A stretch of DNA of 41,318 nt from Chaetoceros tenuissimus. Taxonomy: Eukaryota > Bacillariophyta > Thalassiosirophyceae > Chaetocerotales > Chaetocerotaceae. Shown piece by piece: positions 41,067-41,318 of the stretch. Where the stretch lies: positions 1 to 41,318 of the forward strand of contig BLLK01000079.1 in NCBI GenBank assembly GCA_021927905.1. Reading direction: 5' to 3'. Each line of letters opens with the position of its first letter. Position 1 is the stretch's first letter. The notes under the pieces are model-generated. The model did not search any database, was not told the origin of the DNA, and saw nothing but the letters and a program-made list of their open reading frames with translations. Position numbers and translations under genes: made by a program.

Positions 41067-41318
41067 TTATTTCTAAAATAACTCTTCGGAGTAAAAATGT
41101 ATTTCTCGTCCGTTCGTTTCTCCACCAATGCTGACTTGGTTCTGAACCTTTCCTTTTCTTCGGTTCTCTACCGAGTGAACACGGTTAATCAGTCTATTCA
41201 CCTCTAAAAAGCGACATTTGGACCATTTCATAGGCCATTTTCTATCTTCGCGCAAAAGAACCTACAATCACTGTGCACAAGATAGACGCGGAGATAGATG
41301 TGAGGGTATGAAGATCAC
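41067..41318. other. Right edge, 3' flank of the P450 gene
   Basis: About 250 nt follow the P450 stop. A 60-codon minus-strand frame ends 6 nt from that stop and is preceded by an acceptor-like TTGTAG, so it might be the last exon of a gene beyond the window. The evidence is weak. Confidence 0.3.

Noticed and set aside
41073-41260. 60-codon minus-strand frame at the right edge, preceded by an acceptor-like TTGTAG
   Set aside because: It may be the last exon of a gene outside the window, but there is no recognisable motif and the stop is only 6 nt from the P450 stop.
1-41318. tRNA, rRNA, CRISPR, transposon or viral genes
   Set aside because: I looked for T-loop-like sequence, repeats with constant spacers, transposase or reverse-transcriptase motifs and long terminal repeats and found none. 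A tool-based search could still find degraded copies.

Overview
This window looks like a piece of a diatom nuclear chromosome. The evidence is the gene content and gene style: many single-exon genes on both strands, introns of mostly about 60-90 nt with GTAAG-type donors, N-terminal signals ending in the A/FAP-type cleavage motif used by secondary plastids of diatoms, secreted proteins with PSxxPS linkers, and a cyclin of the diatom-expanded type. I cannot name the species. I see no bacterial operon structure, tRNA, rRNA, CRISPR array or intact mobile element. Function calls rest on recognising motifs by eye; no database search was run.

Layout. 0-5 kb: S-adenosylmethionine synthetase (two exons, extreme codon bias), a mitochondrial ribosomal mS38/COX24-type protein, a two-helix plastid-targeted protein and a DUF501 protein. 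4.8-12.9 kb: a cyclin, the cytochrome c oxidase assembly factor SURF1, an SLC38/AVT-type amino acid transporter with a very long hydrophilic insert, a Tubby-domain protein and a short plastid-targeted protein.

13.4-23.8 kb: a stretch rich in secreted proteins. Two related genes share a four-cysteine N-terminal domain followed by PSxxPS linkers. They flank a plastid-targeted 6-phosphogluconolactonase-like gene on the other strand. The larger one is built from repeated modules on exons whose introns are all phase 1. Downstream are the C9orf78/Tls1-like splicing factor, a five-exon secreted right-handed beta-helix protein and a small secreted protein with two copies of a six-cysteine motif.

23.9-41.3 kb: XAP5/FAM50, the NatB subunit NAA25, a FadE-type acyl-CoA dehydrogenase, a CDK9/CDK12-like kinase with an arginine/serine-rich tail, an unrecognised nuclear-looking protein, a plastid-targeted gene with a one-base homopolymer frameshift, and a mitochondrial-type cytochrome P450.

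The genes do not form one pathway. The themes that recur are organelle function (mS38, SURF1, FadE, P450, several plastid proteins), RNA processing and transcription (C9orf78, XAP5, the CDK), and cell-surface or secreted proteins (the PSxxPS pair, the beta-helix protein, the Cys-rich protein). The best candidates for something undescribed are the four-cysteine/PSxxPS pair with its phase-1 module exons, and the six-cysteine repeat protein.
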